64,000 bases of DNA, taken from positions 992,001-1,056,000 of the forward strand of contig NZ_CP080412.1 in the NCBI RefSeq assembly GCF_019457635.1. The letters are read 5' to 3'. Below, one piece after another: positions 1 to 9,909 of this stretch. The position numbers and the translations under genes are program-made. Source of the DNA: Shewanella mangrovisoli. GTDB lineage: Bacteria; Pseudomonadota; Gammaproteobacteria; Enterobacterales; Shewanellaceae. Below the pieces are notes generated by a model. The model had not been told where the DNA came from. It ran no database searches and saw only the letters and a list, made by a program, of their open reading frames with translations. Numbering within the stretch: the first letter of the stretch is position 1; the number at the start of each line of letters is the position of its first letter.

Positions 1-121
1 CTCTGACGCTCCAGCCCTGCAAATAACGCATTAATGTCAATAAGATAACCGCAATAGTGAGGTCAATTGCCAGTATAGTGACTAGCTCTGGTGTGATACC
101 GAAATCCTGAAATAATGTCAT
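1..121 (-). CDS. DUF350 (YjfL-type) inner-membrane protein, N-terminal fragment
   Basis: Only the first 40 codons are in the window; the gene runs off the left edge. The ATG at 121-119 has an AAGGAT ribosome-binding site just upstream. The translation begins MTLFQDFGITPELVTILAID and continues as a hydrophobic helix (TIAVILLTLMRYLQGWSVR), which resembles the start of DUF350/YjfL small membrane proteins. It lies 15 bp downstream of the lipoprotein gene at 137-1114 on the same strand, so the two are probably one transcript. The family function is not established. The family call rests on a short N-terminus and is moderate. Confidence 0.6.
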   Translation of the reverse strand, partial: MTLFQDFGITPELVTILAIDLTIAVILLTLMRYLQGWSVR

Positions 122-136
122 GGGAGATCCTTTAGT

Positions 137-1114
137 TTACTTGCCTCGGCGCACACTGCGGGTCGTGCGGTTGCTGGAATTACGGAAACTGCTGTCTTTA
201 GAATAATTTGAGCGGAATTTACTGCCCGACTGCGCGCTCGACTTATTCGCTGTGGTATTGGTTTTAGGCGCGCTGCTGCTCTCACGGGAGAGAGCCGTGG
301 CACCCGTGCGCGATTTTGAATAGGGGCTGTCGAAGCGTTTCCCTTGAGAATCGAAACGTTTTTTGGTCTGCTCGAAGGTTTTTTCCTGCGCCTGTGCTTG
401 TTTTGGCGAAGTGTAGCGATAGCGACCTACGTCGTTGTAATAGCTGTAGCCACGGTTACCCGACCAACGGTCGTAATAAATGGGGCGGTGGAAAATATTC
501 GAAAACATCGAATACATGCCGTACCAAGCCCAGAAGGACATGCCGCTTGAGTCTGTCTGCCAACTGCCGTAAGCCGGGTTTCCCACCAATTGGCTTCCTG
601 GACCAAAATCTTCGGCATTATTAGCAAGGGCCGCCGCCTCACGGCTGATGGCATTAACACGGGCAAGCTTGCCCTCTGACATATCGGCAATCACGTTCAC
701 CGGATCGGAAAGCATGTCGTTATACAGGCTGGGATCGGCTGCTTGATAAAGGTTCTCAACCTCGGCGAGTTGCTGGTCGAGATCGGTAAAGTTAGCCGAG
801 TTTTTGGCATCGTCTAAGCGGCGCTTCAGCGAGGTATACATTGGCCCTTCGGCGGTTGAATCCTTGGCTAATTCATCCAAGAGTGGCGCGAAATCGGGTT
901 TTTGCTGTTTGAGCAAACTGCTGTATTGCTTGAGCAGATTGGCGTTACGTACTTGGCCGTCCTCGAGCATGGTATTGAGTGTCGAGAGGCGCTGCTGAGT
1001 GAGTTGTTGATACTTCTCAATTTTCTCTGGCCTGTCATCGCCACAACCCGTAAGCGATAAGGTCGCGGCCAAAATGAGTATCGACGTGAGAACCCGCATT
1101 AGCATTCCTGCCAT
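137..1114 (-). CDS. Predicted lipoprotein with basic, Ser/Arg-rich C-terminus
   Basis: 325 aa. The N-terminus has a hydrophobic stretch followed by a lipobox (LSLTGC, Cys24), so it is probably a lipoprotein. Residues 30-150 look helical and charged. A central aromatic stretch (around 185-235, rich in W, Y, F and G) is followed by a low-complexity tail rich in Ser, Lys, Arg and Asn ending TTRSVRRGK. The ATG at 1114 has a TGGAGA ribosome-binding site 5 nt upstream, which supports it over the two nearby internal Met codons. It is upstream of the DUF350 gene and probably co-transcribed. I do not recognise a functional family. The basic tail might bind an acidic envelope polymer, but that is inference. 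Confidence 0.75.
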   Translation of the reverse strand: MAGMLMRVLTSILILAATLSLTGCGDDRPEKIEKYQQLTQQRLSTLNTMLEDGQVRNANLLKQYSSLLKQQKPDFAPLLDELAKDSTAEGPMYTSLKRRLDDAKNSANFTDLDQQLAEVENLYQAADPSLYNDMLSDPVNVIADMSEGKLARVNAISREAAALANNAEDFGPGSQLVGNPAYGSWQTDSSGMSFWAWYGMYSMFSNIFHRPIYYDRWSGNRGYSYYNDVGRYRYTSPKQAQAQEKTFEQTKKRFDSQGKRFDSPYSKSRTGATALSRESSSAPKTNTTANKSSAQSGSKFRSNYSKDSSFRNSSNRTTRSVRRGK

Positions 1115-1370
1115 GTTTTCTCCAAAAGTGCTGAAATAAAACTCAAATATGGGCGGACAATAATAATCTACTTGCCCAATATGTTTGCCTCACAGGTTAT
1201 AGTACCCTAAACAGCCAAGAAAGAGAGGGCCACTTTCTGTTGGGCTGACTTGCATTTGCCATGGAGGGAAATTTGCCTTGAGGCATGGCAATGGCATCAA
1301 ACCTGATGTGGCTTCATTCTATATCATTTATGACATAATATGTCGACGTTTAAATTTGTTAGGGATTATT

Positions 1371-4235
1371 ATGGCCGTACAAAAAGACAGTAATAAGTCA
1401 TTGTCTCCCCTCATCAATCAAGCCGCAGAGCGGCATTGGGCACGCCTCGCCGAAGTATGGTCAGAAGGACTGGCAAATTTAACGCCTGCGCAGCAGCAGG
1501 AACTGAAAAACGTTTTAGGATTAAGCGATTATATCGCAGCGCAGTTAACTCGGTCGCCCGAGTGGATTAACACTTTATTCGCGGGCGATTTGCAGCAAGT
1601 GGAGCGGCAGACCTTTGATGCCCAGCTACACGAGCAGTTAAGTAGTGCGACGACTGAAGATCTCGCAAAACGTCAATTACGCCGATTCCGTAACTATCAA
1701 ATGGTGCGTTTAGCCTGGCGAGATTTTTTAGATTACGCCAGCTTAGAAGAGTCACTGTTAGACCTCTCGGCACTCGCCGAAGCGTTGGTGATTGGTGCAA
1801 GGGATTGGCTCTATAAAGAAATGTGTGCCCAATATGGCACGCCTATGGATAAGGCGGGCAATCCGCAGCCTTTGCTTATTTTGGGCATGGGCAAGCTCGG
1901 TGGGCGTGAGCTTAACTTTTCCTCCGATATCGACCTGATTTTTACCTTCCCTGAACATGGCGAAACCGTGGGCGGGCGCCGAAGCCTCGATAACCAACAG
2001 TTTTTCATCCGTATGGGGCAACGGCTAGTTAATTTACTCGACCAAATTACCGTCGATGGGTTTGTGTTCCGCGTCGACATGCGCCTGCGTCCCTACGGCG
2101 AGAGTGGCCCATTGGTGGTGAGCTTCAGTGGCCTTGAGGATTATTACCAAGAGCAAGGGCGCGACTGGGAACGCTATGCCATGGTCAAAGCCCGTTCGCT
2201 TGGGCCTTGGAACCATTTTTCCGACGAATTACACAGCTTGCTGCGCCCCTTTGTCTATCGCCGGTATATCGACTTCTCGGCAATTGAATCCCTGCGCAAA
2301 ATGAAACAACTCATTGCCCAAGAAGTGCGTCGCCGTCAGTTAACCGACAATATTAAACTCGGTGCTGGCGGGATACGTGAAGTGGAGTTCGTGGTGCAAA
2401 GCTTCCAGCTGATCCGCGGCGGCCGTGAACCCGCCCTGCGCCAGCAGAGCCTATTTGGGGCCATGGATACCCTTTACAGCCTAGGGCAATTCGAGTATTT
2501 GGCGGTCGATGAGCTAAAACACAGCTACTTATTACTGCGCCGTGTCGAGAACCTGTTACAGGCGATTGATGATAAGCAAACCCAGACTTTGCCAAATAAT
2601 CCCCTCGATTGGGCAAGACTTTGCGCAGTGCTGGATATGACTAACGAGACCGATCTTCGCACCCATATCGAGGCGGCGATGGCGAAAATTCATCGTCATT
2701 TTAAAGCTACCGTGGGCGGTGAAGAAGGCGAGGAGAAAGCCGAGCATTGGACTGCGCAGCTGTGGAATGTGCAGCAGGATGACCACGCAGTTAATCTCCT
2801 CGCCGAGCAGCAGATTGATGACGATAAACTCTGGCCGCTGCTCAGCAGTTGGCGCGAAACCGTGACAAAACGCTCGATTGGTCCCCGTGGCCGTGAGACC
2901 CTGGATAAATTAATGCCAAGGTTGCTCGACGAATTACTCAATCAGCCCAGCCCTTCAGCGGCCTTCGAGCCTGTCTCAAAGGTGCTGGAGCAAATTCTGA
3001 CGCGCACGACCTATCTCGAATTGCTATGCGAAAATCCCGGCGCCCGTCAGCAGCTCGTGAGTCTGTGCTGTGCTAGCCCTTGGATTGCGGCGCAGCTCGC
3101 TAAATTCCCTATGTTGCTCGATGAGCTTATCGACCCTGCGCATCTGTACGATACGACATCGCTCGATGATTATCCCAGTGAATTGCGCCAGTATCTGCTG
3201 CGGGTGCCTGAGGATGATATGGAGCAGCAAATGGAGGCGCTGCGCCAGTTTAAGTTGTCACAGCAGCTGAAAATTGCTGCCGCCGATGTGACAGGCGTTT
3301 TACCTGTGATGCAGGTGAGCGACCACTTAACCTTCTTGGCCGAAGCCATTATCGAGCAAGTGGTGATGCAGGCATGGCAGCAAGTGGCAGTGCGCCATGG
3401 TGTGCCCAGTTATCTTGAGGAAGGCAATGACACCGGCTTTGCGGTCATAGGTTATGGCAAGTTAGGCGGTATCGAACTGGGTTACGGTTCGGATCTGGAT
3501 TTAGTTTTCCTCTACGAAGCGCCCGAAAATATGGCCAATAGCCTCACCAATGGCGATCGACCGATAGAAGTGGGCCATTTTTATTTGAAACTGGCTCAAC
3601 GTATTCTGCACTTATTCTCGACCCGAACCACCTCGGGTGAATTGTATGAAGTGGATATGCGCCTTCGTCCGTCTGGCTCATCGGGCTTAATGGTGAGTGA
3701 GATTGCGCGCTTTGGCGAGTATCAAACGCAGGAGGCCTGGACTTGGGAGCATCAAGCCTTAGTGCGTTCACGTTTTGTGTTTGGCGATAATAGTTTAGCC
3801 GCTAAATTTAGCCAGATCCGCGCCTCTGTGCTTGAGCAACCAAGGGAAAAGGACGAGCTGAAAAAGGCCGTGCGTGAGATGCGCCAGAAGATGCGCGACC
3901 ATTTACTCAAGGTCAGTGAAGGTGAATTCGATCTGAAACAGAGCCCCGGCGGGATCACGGATATTGAGTTTATCGCCCAATATTTAGTGCTCGCTCATGC
4001 CCATGAGTATCCCGAACTGTCGATTTGGTCTGATAACGTGCGTATTTTTGGGGTGCTGGCCGAGCTTGAGCTTTTGCCGCTAATGAGCGCGCAGCACTTA
4101 ACCCAGAGTTATTGCTGGCTAAGGGATGAAAATCATCGTCTCACCCTGCAACAAAAAGCCGGTAAATTAGCCTACGCCGATGTGGAAGAACATGCTGAAA
4201 GGGTAATGAATATTTATCGAAATATACTCGAATAG
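1371..4235 (+). CDS. glnE: Bifunctional glutamine synthetase adenylyltransferase/deadenylase
   Basis: 954 aa from the ATG at 1371, close to the usual ~950 aa. This start has an AGGGAT ribosome-binding site; an in-frame extension to 1278 exists but is unlikely. GlnE attaches AMP to glutamine synthetase and removes it, under PII control, to match ammonia assimilation to nitrogen supply. Two nucleotidyltransferase modules are visible, each with the G-x-GKLGG...SDxDLxF signature: [20 protein letters not shown] in the N-terminal half (deadenylase) and [20 protein letters not shown] in the C-terminal half (adenylase). Each is followed by a helical region containing GGIREVEF or GGITDIEF. It is a single gene with its own upstream region (1115-1370). 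Confidence 0.97.
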   Translation: MAVQKDSNKSLSPLINQAAERHWARLAEVWSEGLANLTPAQQQELKNVLGLSDYIAAQLTRSPEWINTLFAGDLQQVERQTFDAQLHEQLSSATTEDLAKRQLRRFRNYQMVRLAWRDFLDYASLEESLLDLSALAEALVIGARDWLYKEMCAQYGTPMDKAGNPQPLLILGMGKLGGRELNFSSDIDLIFTFPEHGETVGGRRSLDNQQFFIRMGQRLVNLLDQITVDGFVFRVDMRLRPYGESGPLVVSFSGLEDYYQEQGRDWERYAMVKARSLGPWNHFSDELHSLLRPFVYRRYIDFSAIESLRKMKQLIAQEVRRRQLTDNIKLGAGGIREVEFVVQSFQLIRGGREPALRQQSLFGAMDTLYSLGQFEYLAVDELKHSYLLLRRVENLLQAIDDKQTQTLPNNPLDWARLCAVLDMTNETDLRTHIEAAMAKIHRHFKATVGGEEGEEKAEHWTAQLWNVQQDDHAVNLLAEQQIDDDKLWPLLSSWRETVTKRSIGPRGRETLDKLMPRLLDELLNQPSPSAAFEPVSKVLEQILTRTTYLELLCENPGARQQLVSLCCASPWIAAQLAKFPMLLDELIDPAHLYDTTSLDDYPSELRQYLLRVPEDDMEQQMEALRQFKLSQQLKIAAADVTGVLPVMQVSDHLTFLAEAIIEQVVMQAWQQVAVRHGVPSYLEEGNDTGFAVIGYGKLGGIELGYGSDLDLVFLYEAPENMANSLTNGDRPIEVGHFYLKLAQRILHLFSTRTTSGELYEVDMRLRPSGSSGLMVSEIARFGEYQTQEAWTWEHQALVRSRFVFGDNSLAAKFSQIRASVLEQPREKDELKKAVREMRQKMRDHLLKVSEGEFDLKQSPGGITDIEFIAQYLVLAHAHEYPELSIWSDNVRIFGVLAELELLPLMSAQHLTQSYCWLRDENHRLTLQQKAGKLAYADVEEHAERVMNIYRNILE

Positions 4236-4337
4236 CTAAATCCACGGAGGAATAGCAGGGCGGTTAACGCCATTCCTTGCTGTTCCACTCCTTGGGCTTA
4301 GACTAAGCTTGATTAAGAGCCGTTAGCGGAGCGTACT

Positions 4338-5306
4338 ATGCAATTACCTCCAGTTCCTGAAAACGAGTTGCAGCGTTTAGCTACTCTAAGAGCGCTGAAT
4401 GTACTCGATACCGATGTCGAAGAAAGATTCGATAGGATCACTCGATTGACTCGGCGTATCTTTTCACTGCCCATTTGTGTGGTGACTTTAGTCGATGCGA
4501 ATCGACAGTGGTTTAAGTCTCGTCAAGGGTTAGAGGTGACTGAAACTCCAAGGGATATTTCCTTTTGCGCCCATGCGATTAATCATGATGGGATTTTCGT
4601 TGTGCATGATGCGCTAAAGGATCCACGCTTTTGTGATAATCCTTTAGTCACTGAGCCGCCCCATATTCGTTTTTATGTGGGTTATCCCCTCACTATTCAT
4701 GGTGAATTTCGGGTTGGTACTCTGTGCTTAATCGGTAATGAGCCGCGCGATTTTACCGAAGAAGACGCCGAAACCTTAACGGATCTGGGGCAAATGGTGG
4801 AGGCTGAGCTCTTGTCCATCGCGCAAAATACCTTAGATCCGCTGACCATGATCTCCAACCGCCGAGGGTTTGAGTTGCTCGCCTATCAATCGCTGGCGAG
4901 TTGTCGTCGTACCGATGCCGAGGCTGCCTTAGTCTTTTTCGACCTCGACTTTTTTAAGGAGGTAAACGATAGCTTTGGCCACCGCAAGGGCGATCAACTG
5001 CTCTATGACTTTGCCCATATTTTGATGGCGGCCTTTAGGGAGTCCGATGTGATTGCACGGCTAGGCGGCGATGAGTTTGTGGTGTTATTAAGTTTTATCG
5101 AGCGCGATACAGTGAACTTTGCAATTGAGCGCTTTAAGCTGTTACTTGCCGAGTATAATCAACAACATCCAGAACATCCCCTCGAAACCAGTATAGGCAT
5201 AGCCCATTGGCCACCTGCATCGGATATGAATCTGGATGATCTACTCGATGCCGCCGACCGAGCCATGTATCGAGATAAAGCGGTGCATCACTCGGATAAG
5301 CCTTAG
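4338..5306 (+). CDS. GAF-GGDEF diguanylate cyclase
   Basis: 322 aa, predicted cytosolic (no membrane segment). Residues ~20-160 form a GAF-type sensor domain of the kind with FCAHAI and YVGYPL motifs. Residues ~168-320 are a GGDEF domain with intact active site (RLGGDEF, residues 241-247) and an upstream RESD inhibitory I-site (234-237) at the canonical 5-residue spacing. It should make cyclic di-GMP from two GTP and be feedback-inhibited. Start ATG with GGAG upstream. It is monocistronic: glnE ends 102 bp upstream and a strong bidirectional terminator follows. The signal sensed by the GAF domain is unknown. Confidence 0.93.
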   Translation: MQLPPVPENELQRLATLRALNVLDTDVEERFDRITRLTRRIFSLPICVVTLVDANRQWFKSRQGLEVTETPRDISFCAHAINHDGIFVVHDALKDPRFCDNPLVTEPPHIRFYVGYPLTIHGEFRVGTLCLIGNEPRDFTEEDAETLTDLGQMVEAELLSIAQNTLDPLTMISNRRGFELLAYQSLASCRRTDAEAALVFFDLDFFKEVNDSFGHRKGDQLLYDFAHILMAAFRESDVIARLGGDEFVVLLSFIERDTVNFAIERFKLLLAEYNQQHPEHPLETSIGIAHWPPASDMNLDDLLDAADRAMYRDKAVHHSDKP

Positions 5307-5348
5307 TGAATCGGGTCGCTGACTCAGTGATAAACAGATTTATAAGAT

Positions 5349-5376
5349 AAAAAGGGAGACTATAGTCTCCCTTTTT
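5349..5376. terminator. Bidirectional intrinsic terminator
   Basis: Perfect stem AGGGAGAC / GTCTCCCT with a short TATA loop, flanked by A5 on the left and T5 on the right. It can therefore terminate both the diguanylate cyclase gene from the left and the bicarbonate permease gene from the right. Confidence 0.9.
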
Positions 5377-5387
5377 ATGGCTGAAAA

Positions 5388-6347
5388 TTAAGCGGTAATT
5401 TGTAACACCCAGTGTTGATACAAGGGTAAACCGATTAACACATTTACTGGGAAGGTAATCCCCAGCGATGCTAGCATAGCTAAACCGATATTGGCCTCGG
5501 GAATGGCGGCGCGGATAGCGGCAGGCGCTGCAATATAGGAGGCGCTGGCACTTAAGGCCGCAAGCACTAAGATACTGCCTTCGGGCAATTCCAGCCATAA
5601 ACCAACACCGATACCACACCACGCCAAGATAAATGGCGTCACGGCGGCAAATACTAACAGGCGCCATTGTTGCAGCGGAAGCGGTAAACAGACTTTCGCC
5701 GTGACTAAGCCCATCTCCAATAAAAACAGTGCCAGTAGGGTTTTAAAGCCACCGAGCAGCACAGGTGTGAGAGGGGCTAGTCCCGTCGGGCCATAGAGCC
5801 AACCTATCACGACACCACCTACCAGTAGCACGACGCCACGGCTGGTTAGCGCCTCGTGTAACACACTGGATTTATGGGCCGTTGGCGCGGCATCTTGTCC
5901 CGCCTGTTTTGAGCTTAAGTATCTGTGCAGCCAGAGCATAACTACAATCGCGGGCAGTTCGAGTAGCACTAGGTATAGGGTGGTTTCGGGTCTTAATGTC
6001 ATCCCTGATTTTTCCACCATGGCGAGCACCACGGCAAAGGTGCCCGCGCTCACCGATCCATAATGGGCGGCGATACTGATGGCATCGGTTCGACCGAGTT
6101 GCACTAAGCGTGTTAGCACGGGGTAAAGCACTAAGGGGATGAGTAAACCTAAGGTGACCACAGCAACCAATTCGGTGACCACTAGGTTTTGAGTGTGACC
6201 GTGCAGCGCCATACCGCCCTTAAGCCCTAAGGTCAGCATTAACAAAATCGAGAGCGTTTCGTAGATGGCGGGTGGGACCTTAAGATCGGATTTAACCAAA
6301 CCGGCGAGTAAACCTAAGGCGAAAAACGCAATGACAATATCTGGCAT
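5388..6347 (-). CDS. SbtA-like sodium-dependent bicarbonate permease
   Basis: 319 aa from the ATG at 6347. The frame is open much further upstream, but that part runs into the divergent LysR gene and is not hydrophobic, so the short start is preferred. The protein is very hydrophobic with about ten membrane segments. It starts MPDIVIAFFALGLLAGLVKSD and contains LGLKGGMALHG and AHYGSVSAGTFA, as in the SbtA/DUF897 family of Na+/HCO3- symporters. It is divergent from the LysR-type regulator at 6484, with a 136-bp shared promoter region, a common arrangement for a regulator and its target. Bicarbonate as substrate is taken from the family. Confidence 0.85.
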   Translation of the reverse strand: MPDIVIAFFALGLLAGLVKSDLKVPPAIYETLSILLMLTLGLKGGMALHGHTQNLVVTELVAVVTLGLLIPLVLYPVLTRLVQLGRTDAISIAAHYGSVSAGTFAVVLAMVEKSGMTLRPETTLYLVLLELPAIVVMLWLHRYLSSKQAGQDAAPTAHKSSVLHEALTSRGVVLLVGGVVIGWLYGPTGLAPLTPVLLGGFKTLLALFLLEMGLVTAKVCLPLPLQQWRLLVFAAVTPFILAWCGIGVGLWLELPEGSILVLAALSASASYIAAPAAIRAAIPEANIGLAMLASLGITFPVNVLIGLPLYQHWVLQITA

Positions 6348-6483
6348 AAGTATCTCACTAATAACGACATCAACAGAATAATGCGCCGAGAAAGTTCTGC
6401 GGGCATCGATGGCTGGAGATTCTGAACCCAATTCGTTATATTGAAAAATAAATTGTTTGCTGATTAGGTATAGATAATCATCT

Positions 6484-7461
6484 ATGGATAAATCTTCCCA
6501 AGGCCAACTTAAACTTCGGCACTTAAGCTTTCGTTTGCTCGAGGTGTATGTGCAGGTGGTCAGGCTTGGCAATATCTCGGCCGCCGCGCGCGCCTTGCAT
6601 CTCACTCAGCCGACGGTCTCGCTACAATTGAAGAAGTTGGCGGATATTTTGGGTGAGCCTCTACTGGTAAGCGCAGAGGGGCGAATGCAGCCGACCTTAG
6701 TCGGGCAAGAGCTCTATCGGGTCGCCTGCGATACCTTGAGTCGTTTCGAAGACTTCGATGCCTTTATCCAGCAGGCGAGGGGCGGCAGTGTGGGCCATAT
6801 CAATATCGGTCTAGTGACCACGGCAAAATACGTGATGCCTCGGATTCTAGGGGCCTTCTATCGCCAATTTCCGCAGGTCAAAGTCACCTTAAATATTGGC
6901 AATCGTGCGCATATTTTGGGGCGATTCGAGCGTCAAGAAGATGATTTATATCTCTTTAGTCATCCACCCAGTGGTGAGCATGTGTTATCGGCGCGGATCA
7001 TTAAAAATCCGCTGCAACTGATAGCCCCTAAGGACCATTGGGCGGTTGAGCGCCAGCACCTCAGCTTTAATGAGTTGAAACAAGAGCGCTTTATCATGCG
7101 CGAGCCGGGCTCTGCCACACGACTGATGTTTGAGTCTTGGTGTAGCGCCCAAGGGATTGCCTTGAGCGACACTATGCAAATTGAGAGCAACGAGGCGATT
7201 CGGTTGAGCGTGGCGTCGGGCTTAGGCTTATCGGTGATCTCGGCCCACACGTTGCAGGAAGGGCGTGAAAAACCTGCAATATTATCGGTAAACGGATTTC
7301 CACTGGAGAGTAACTGGTATCTGGTGGGGCGCAAGGATAGGCGCTTACCCTATGCTGCCATGCAGTTGGTGTCGTTTATGGCGAGTCAACTTGCCGACTG
7401 TATTGAACCTGAGTGGGTTGCTGCGGATATTCAGCAGTTAAGTCAGCGATTTAGTGGATGA
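6484..7461 (+). CDS. LysR-family transcriptional regulator, probable regulator of the adjacent SbtA-like gene
   Basis: 325 aa. The winged helix-turn-helix is at residues ~12-70 (VVRLGNISAAARALHLTQPTVSLQLKKLADILGEPL, quoted in pieces: GNISAAARALHLTQ then PTVSLQLKKL), followed by a LysR substrate-binding domain (~100-305). The layout resembles CbbR/CysB-type LysR proteins. It is transcribed divergently from the bicarbonate permease gene with 136 bp between starts, so it probably controls that gene and itself. The effector cannot be read from the sequence. Confidence 0.9.
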   Translation: MDKSSQGQLKLRHLSFRLLEVYVQVVRLGNISAAARALHLTQPTVSLQLKKLADILGEPLLVSAEGRMQPTLVGQELYRVACDTLSRFEDFDAFIQQARGGSVGHINIGLVTTAKYVMPRILGAFYRQFPQVKVTLNIGNRAHILGRFERQEDDLYLFSHPPSGEHVLSARIIKNPLQLIAPKDHWAVERQHLSFNELKQERFIMREPGSATRLMFESWCSAQGIALSDTMQIESNEAIRLSVASGLGLSVISAHTLQEGREKPAILSVNGFPLESNWYLVGRKDRRLPYAAMQLVSFMASQLADCIEPEWVAADIQQLSQRFSG

Positions 7462-7537
7462 TACTCGTCTTGGCGCGGCAGTGGGGATAGGGTAGTTTAG
7501 GCTAAATATGTCGGTGCCGATAATCAGGGGAATATAA

Positions 7538-8161
7538 ATGGAGCTAGATTCGTTGCTGATGTTTGTGATTGCGTGCCTCTCAATCAATCTGATCCCCGGG
7601 CCCGATGTGGTCTACATCGTTTCGAATACTATGAAGGGTAAGATGGCCAGCGGTCTTAAAGCGGCGTTAGGATTAGGCGCGGGTTATTTTGTGCACACTT
7701 TGGCCGCTTGCTTAGGGCTCTCCGCCATTATCTTAAGTTCAGCCTTGGCCTTTAATATAGTGAAATGGCTCGGTGCGGCTTACTTATTGTATTTAGGCGT
7801 AAAAGCCCTGATATCCTGCTGGCAGGGCCAGAGCAGAATAGTGATTGGCGACAACGCCACGTCAAACACCAATGTGTTTTTACAGGGCATGGTGGTGAGT
7901 GTGTTAAATCCTAAGGTAGCGTTGTTTTTCCTATCATTTTTACCGCAATTTATCGACCCCGCCTCGGGCGAGGTTGCCACGCAGCTGTTGATCTTAGGTT
8001 TACTCTTCAGTGGCTTAGCAACCTTGGTCAACCTGTTATATGCCGCTAGTGGCAGCTGGCTATTTAATCGAGCCGATTCACAGCGTTACGCTCGCGGACT
8101 TGAGGGCGTTTCCGGCGTGTTATTGGTCGGCCTTGCCGGAAAAGTCGCTATTAGCGACTGA
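7538..8161 (+). CDS. LysE/RhtB-family amino-acid exporter
   Basis: 207 aa, the standard size for the family, with about six membrane segments. The N-terminus (LIPGPDVVYIVSNTMKGKMASGL, with the family motif GPDVVYIVSNT) and the LNPKVALFFLSFLPQFI motif near residue 130 are diagnostic. It should export an amino acid or derivative across the inner membrane; the substrate is unknown. It follows the LysR gene by 76 bp on the same strand and may be read through from it. It converges on the SDR gene at 8250. Confidence 0.92.
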   Translation: MELDSLLMFVIACLSINLIPGPDVVYIVSNTMKGKMASGLKAALGLGAGYFVHTLAACLGLSAIILSSALAFNIVKWLGAAYLLYLGVKALISCWQGQSRIVIGDNATSNTNVFLQGMVVSVLNPKVALFFLSFLPQFIDPASGEVATQLLILGLLFSGLATLVNLLYAASGSWLFNRADSQRYARGLEGVSGVLLVGLAGKVAISD

Positions 8162-8249
8162 TAACCTAAGCGTCTGCCTTTTACTCACTGCCAGTTAGTG
8201 AATGCATGAGATGGCGTCACACATATCCACGATGCCATCGAGCATACGC
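8162..8249. terminator. Dyad-rich convergent intergenic region, possible terminator
   Basis: The gap between two convergent genes holds nested inverted repeats: CTAAGCGT (8166-8173) pairs with ACGCTTAG (8246-8253), and inside it GATGGC pairs with GCCATC. There is no clear T-tract, so a rho-independent terminator is only a possibility. Confidence 0.35.
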
Positions 8250-9185
8250 TTAGATTAACTTGCGTTCCTTGGCGATTTCAGCCAGCCCTTGTTCAAACCG
8301 AGTGACCTTAAAATCAGGGAAGCGGGCTTTAAATTTATCGGAAATAAACAGGTTGTCGCAGCGATAACGGGGCAGCAATTCTCCCGCATCACGTATGGTG
8401 GGGTTGAATTTACCTGCGAGCCACAGTTGCCATTCTTTGACCACAGTATATCGAGCCGATACTTTAAAAATGTCGGCTGCAAGAGTAATAAATTCCTTAT
8501 AGGTCAATCTATTGTCATCACAGGGTAAGTGCCATGTTTGGCCATAGGCATCGGCAGTATTCCCGAGTAAGGCCATGGCGCGACTGGCATCTGGGGTGTA
8601 AATCAAACTGCGTTTTGTATCATCGCGCAAAAACACTTTGGCCTTTTTCCCTTGGGCGAGATTGTCGATAACCGTTGTATTGGTGATGCTTTGGGTTTGG
8701 CCAGGGCCGTAAAATTCTGGCGCGCGGCAGAGCATCGCCTCGAGTCGCCCGGCCTTCATCTCATCGAGTAACATTTGGGTGATGTCGCCCCTCACGCGGC
8801 CTTTGACACCATTGGGCGCAAATGCCGCATCCTCGCGCTGCGGCGCCGCCGTTTGCGGATACATATAGGTATTATCGAAATACACCAGCTTGGCGCCGTG
8901 AGTCTTACAGGCCTTGATAACATTACCCATGATAACAGGCCATTGCTCGACCCAAAGCTGAGTATCCATTGGCAGTCCCGCCGTGAGATAAACGATTTCA
9001 GAGCCTTCCACCGCGGCAAGGGTTTGTGCTAAGTCGAGCAGGTTGGCGCTCTTTAACTCGTCCGTGGCATTCACTTTTTGCGGTTTACGGCTAACAAGGC
9101 GAATGTCGCAGTCAAACTCGCGGTTAAGGCTAAGGGCTAGTTCTCTGCCGATTTGACCGTTGGCTCCGAGTATGGTTTGTCTCAT
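8250..9185 (-). CDS. NAD(P)-binding SDR/epimerase-like protein
   Basis: 311 aa. It begins with a Rossmann nucleotide-binding motif (MRQTILGANGQIGREL, GxNGxxG). Later motifs (YFDNTYMYP, GRVRGDITQMLLDEMKAG, LCRAPEFYGPG) match the extended/atypical SDR group used for NAD-dependent epimerase-like and quinone-reductase-like proteins. The usual YxxxK pair is not obvious, so the chemistry is unclear. Its promoter (9218-9248) has MerR-type architecture, and the MerR gene lies directly upstream on the same strand, so MerR control is likely. Confidence 0.85.
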   Translation of the reverse strand: MRQTILGANGQIGRELALSLNREFDCDIRLVSRKPQKVNATDELKSANLLDLAQTLAAVEGSEIVYLTAGLPMDTQLWVEQWPVIMGNVIKACKTHGAKLVYFDNTYMYPQTAAPQREDAAFAPNGVKGRVRGDITQMLLDEMKAGRLEAMLCRAPEFYGPGQTQSITNTTVIDNLAQGKKAKVFLRDDTKRSLIYTPDASRAMALLGNTADAYGQTWHLPCDDNRLTYKEFITLAADIFKVSARYTVVKEWQLWLAGKFNPTIRDAGELLPRYRCDNLFISDKFKARFPDFKVTRFEQGLAEIAKERKLI

Positions 9186-9217
9186 GTTTTCTCCAAAGGG
9201 ATGACTCGTTTGCCACT

Positions 9218-9248
9218 ATCCTAAGGTTAAAGCTAAGTTTAAGGTCAA
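9218..9248 (-). promoter_or_regulatory. MerR-type promoter of the SDR gene (19-bp spacer with dyad)
   Basis: Read on the minus strand: -35 TTGACC, a 19-bp spacer, then -10 TAGGAT. The over-long spacer carries a dyad TTAAA-N6-TTTAA (wider: ACCTTAAA ... TTTAACCT). A 19-20 bp spacer filled by a dyad is the hallmark of promoters that MerR-family activators untwist. The -10 lies about 33 bp before the ATG at 9185. Confidence 0.65.
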
Positions 9249-9422
9249 TAGCCTATCTTGGGATTTATTCGCTTGAGCTTAAACTGCACCAAGTGATGCC
9301 ATAAGAATAAAGAAAGTAGTTGGGATGTGGTGACTCATTTAGGCTAAATCCACAGCCAGCAAAGTGGTGGCCAAAAGAGGGGGCCGTTATTGTTTTCGAT
9401 ATGAGTCCTTTCAGTGATCGGG

Positions 9423-9860
9423 TTATTTGGACTTTGGCTGCGATTGAGTGGGTAAAATATCCCAACCGAATTGCGACATCACCCGCAGCGCATTGGTTTG
9501 GCAGTCCATATCTTGGGGTTTAGTCTCAATTTCGGTTAATACCTCCAATAACTTGGCTTTGTTGAGTGCGATTTTTCGCTCGATTTCTTCGAGATCGTTG
9601 ACTTTTTGCCGCAGCGTAGTGAGTAAATGCTGATGATCCCAGTTGGCCAGATCGGCTGGCAGTAATAACCGCAGTTCATCGAGGCTAAATCCCGCCTGTT
9701 GCCCGGTGGTGATCATCTCGAGCGCCATCACGGCCTCAGGGGGATAACTGCGATAACCATTCGCTTTACGTTTCACCGCTTTGAGTAAACCAATGCGTTC
9801 GTAGAATCGGATCCGCGACGCCGCAAGTCCGGTCTTTTGGGATAATTCACCAATATTCAT
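9423..9860 (-). CDS. MerR-family transcriptional regulator
   Basis: 145 aa. The N-terminal winged helix (MNIGELSQKTGLAASRIRFY, then ERIGLLKAVKRKANGYRSY) is classic MerR, followed by a coiled-coil dimerisation helix (~75-120). There is no metal-binding Cys cluster; the only cysteine is in MDCQTN near residue 123. It therefore resembles MerR regulators that sense small molecules, aldehydes or redox stress rather than metals. The SDR gene downstream carries a matching promoter and is the probable target. The effector is unknown. Confidence 0.92.
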   Translation of the reverse strand: MNIGELSQKTGLAASRIRFYERIGLLKAVKRKANGYRSYPPEAVMALEMITTGQQAGFSLDELRLLLPADLANWDHQHLLTTLRQKVNDLEEIERKIALNKAKLLEVLTEIETKPQDMDCQTNALRVMSQFGWDILPTQSQPKSK

Positions 9861-9909
9861 CTTGATATCGCCTACTTGCTGATGTTAATCGTGACCATGC
9901 TGGGATGAC

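Noticed and set aside
4242..4292. Imperfect inverted repeat after glnE (GGAATAGCAGG / CCTTGCTGTTCC)
   Set aside because: Could be a terminator, but mismatched arms and no T-tract; too weak to list.
5388..6605. Longer version of the bicarbonate permease starting at 6605
   Set aside because: The extra 86 residues are not hydrophobic and overlap the divergent LysR coding sequence; the ATG at 6347 begins with the first membrane helix.
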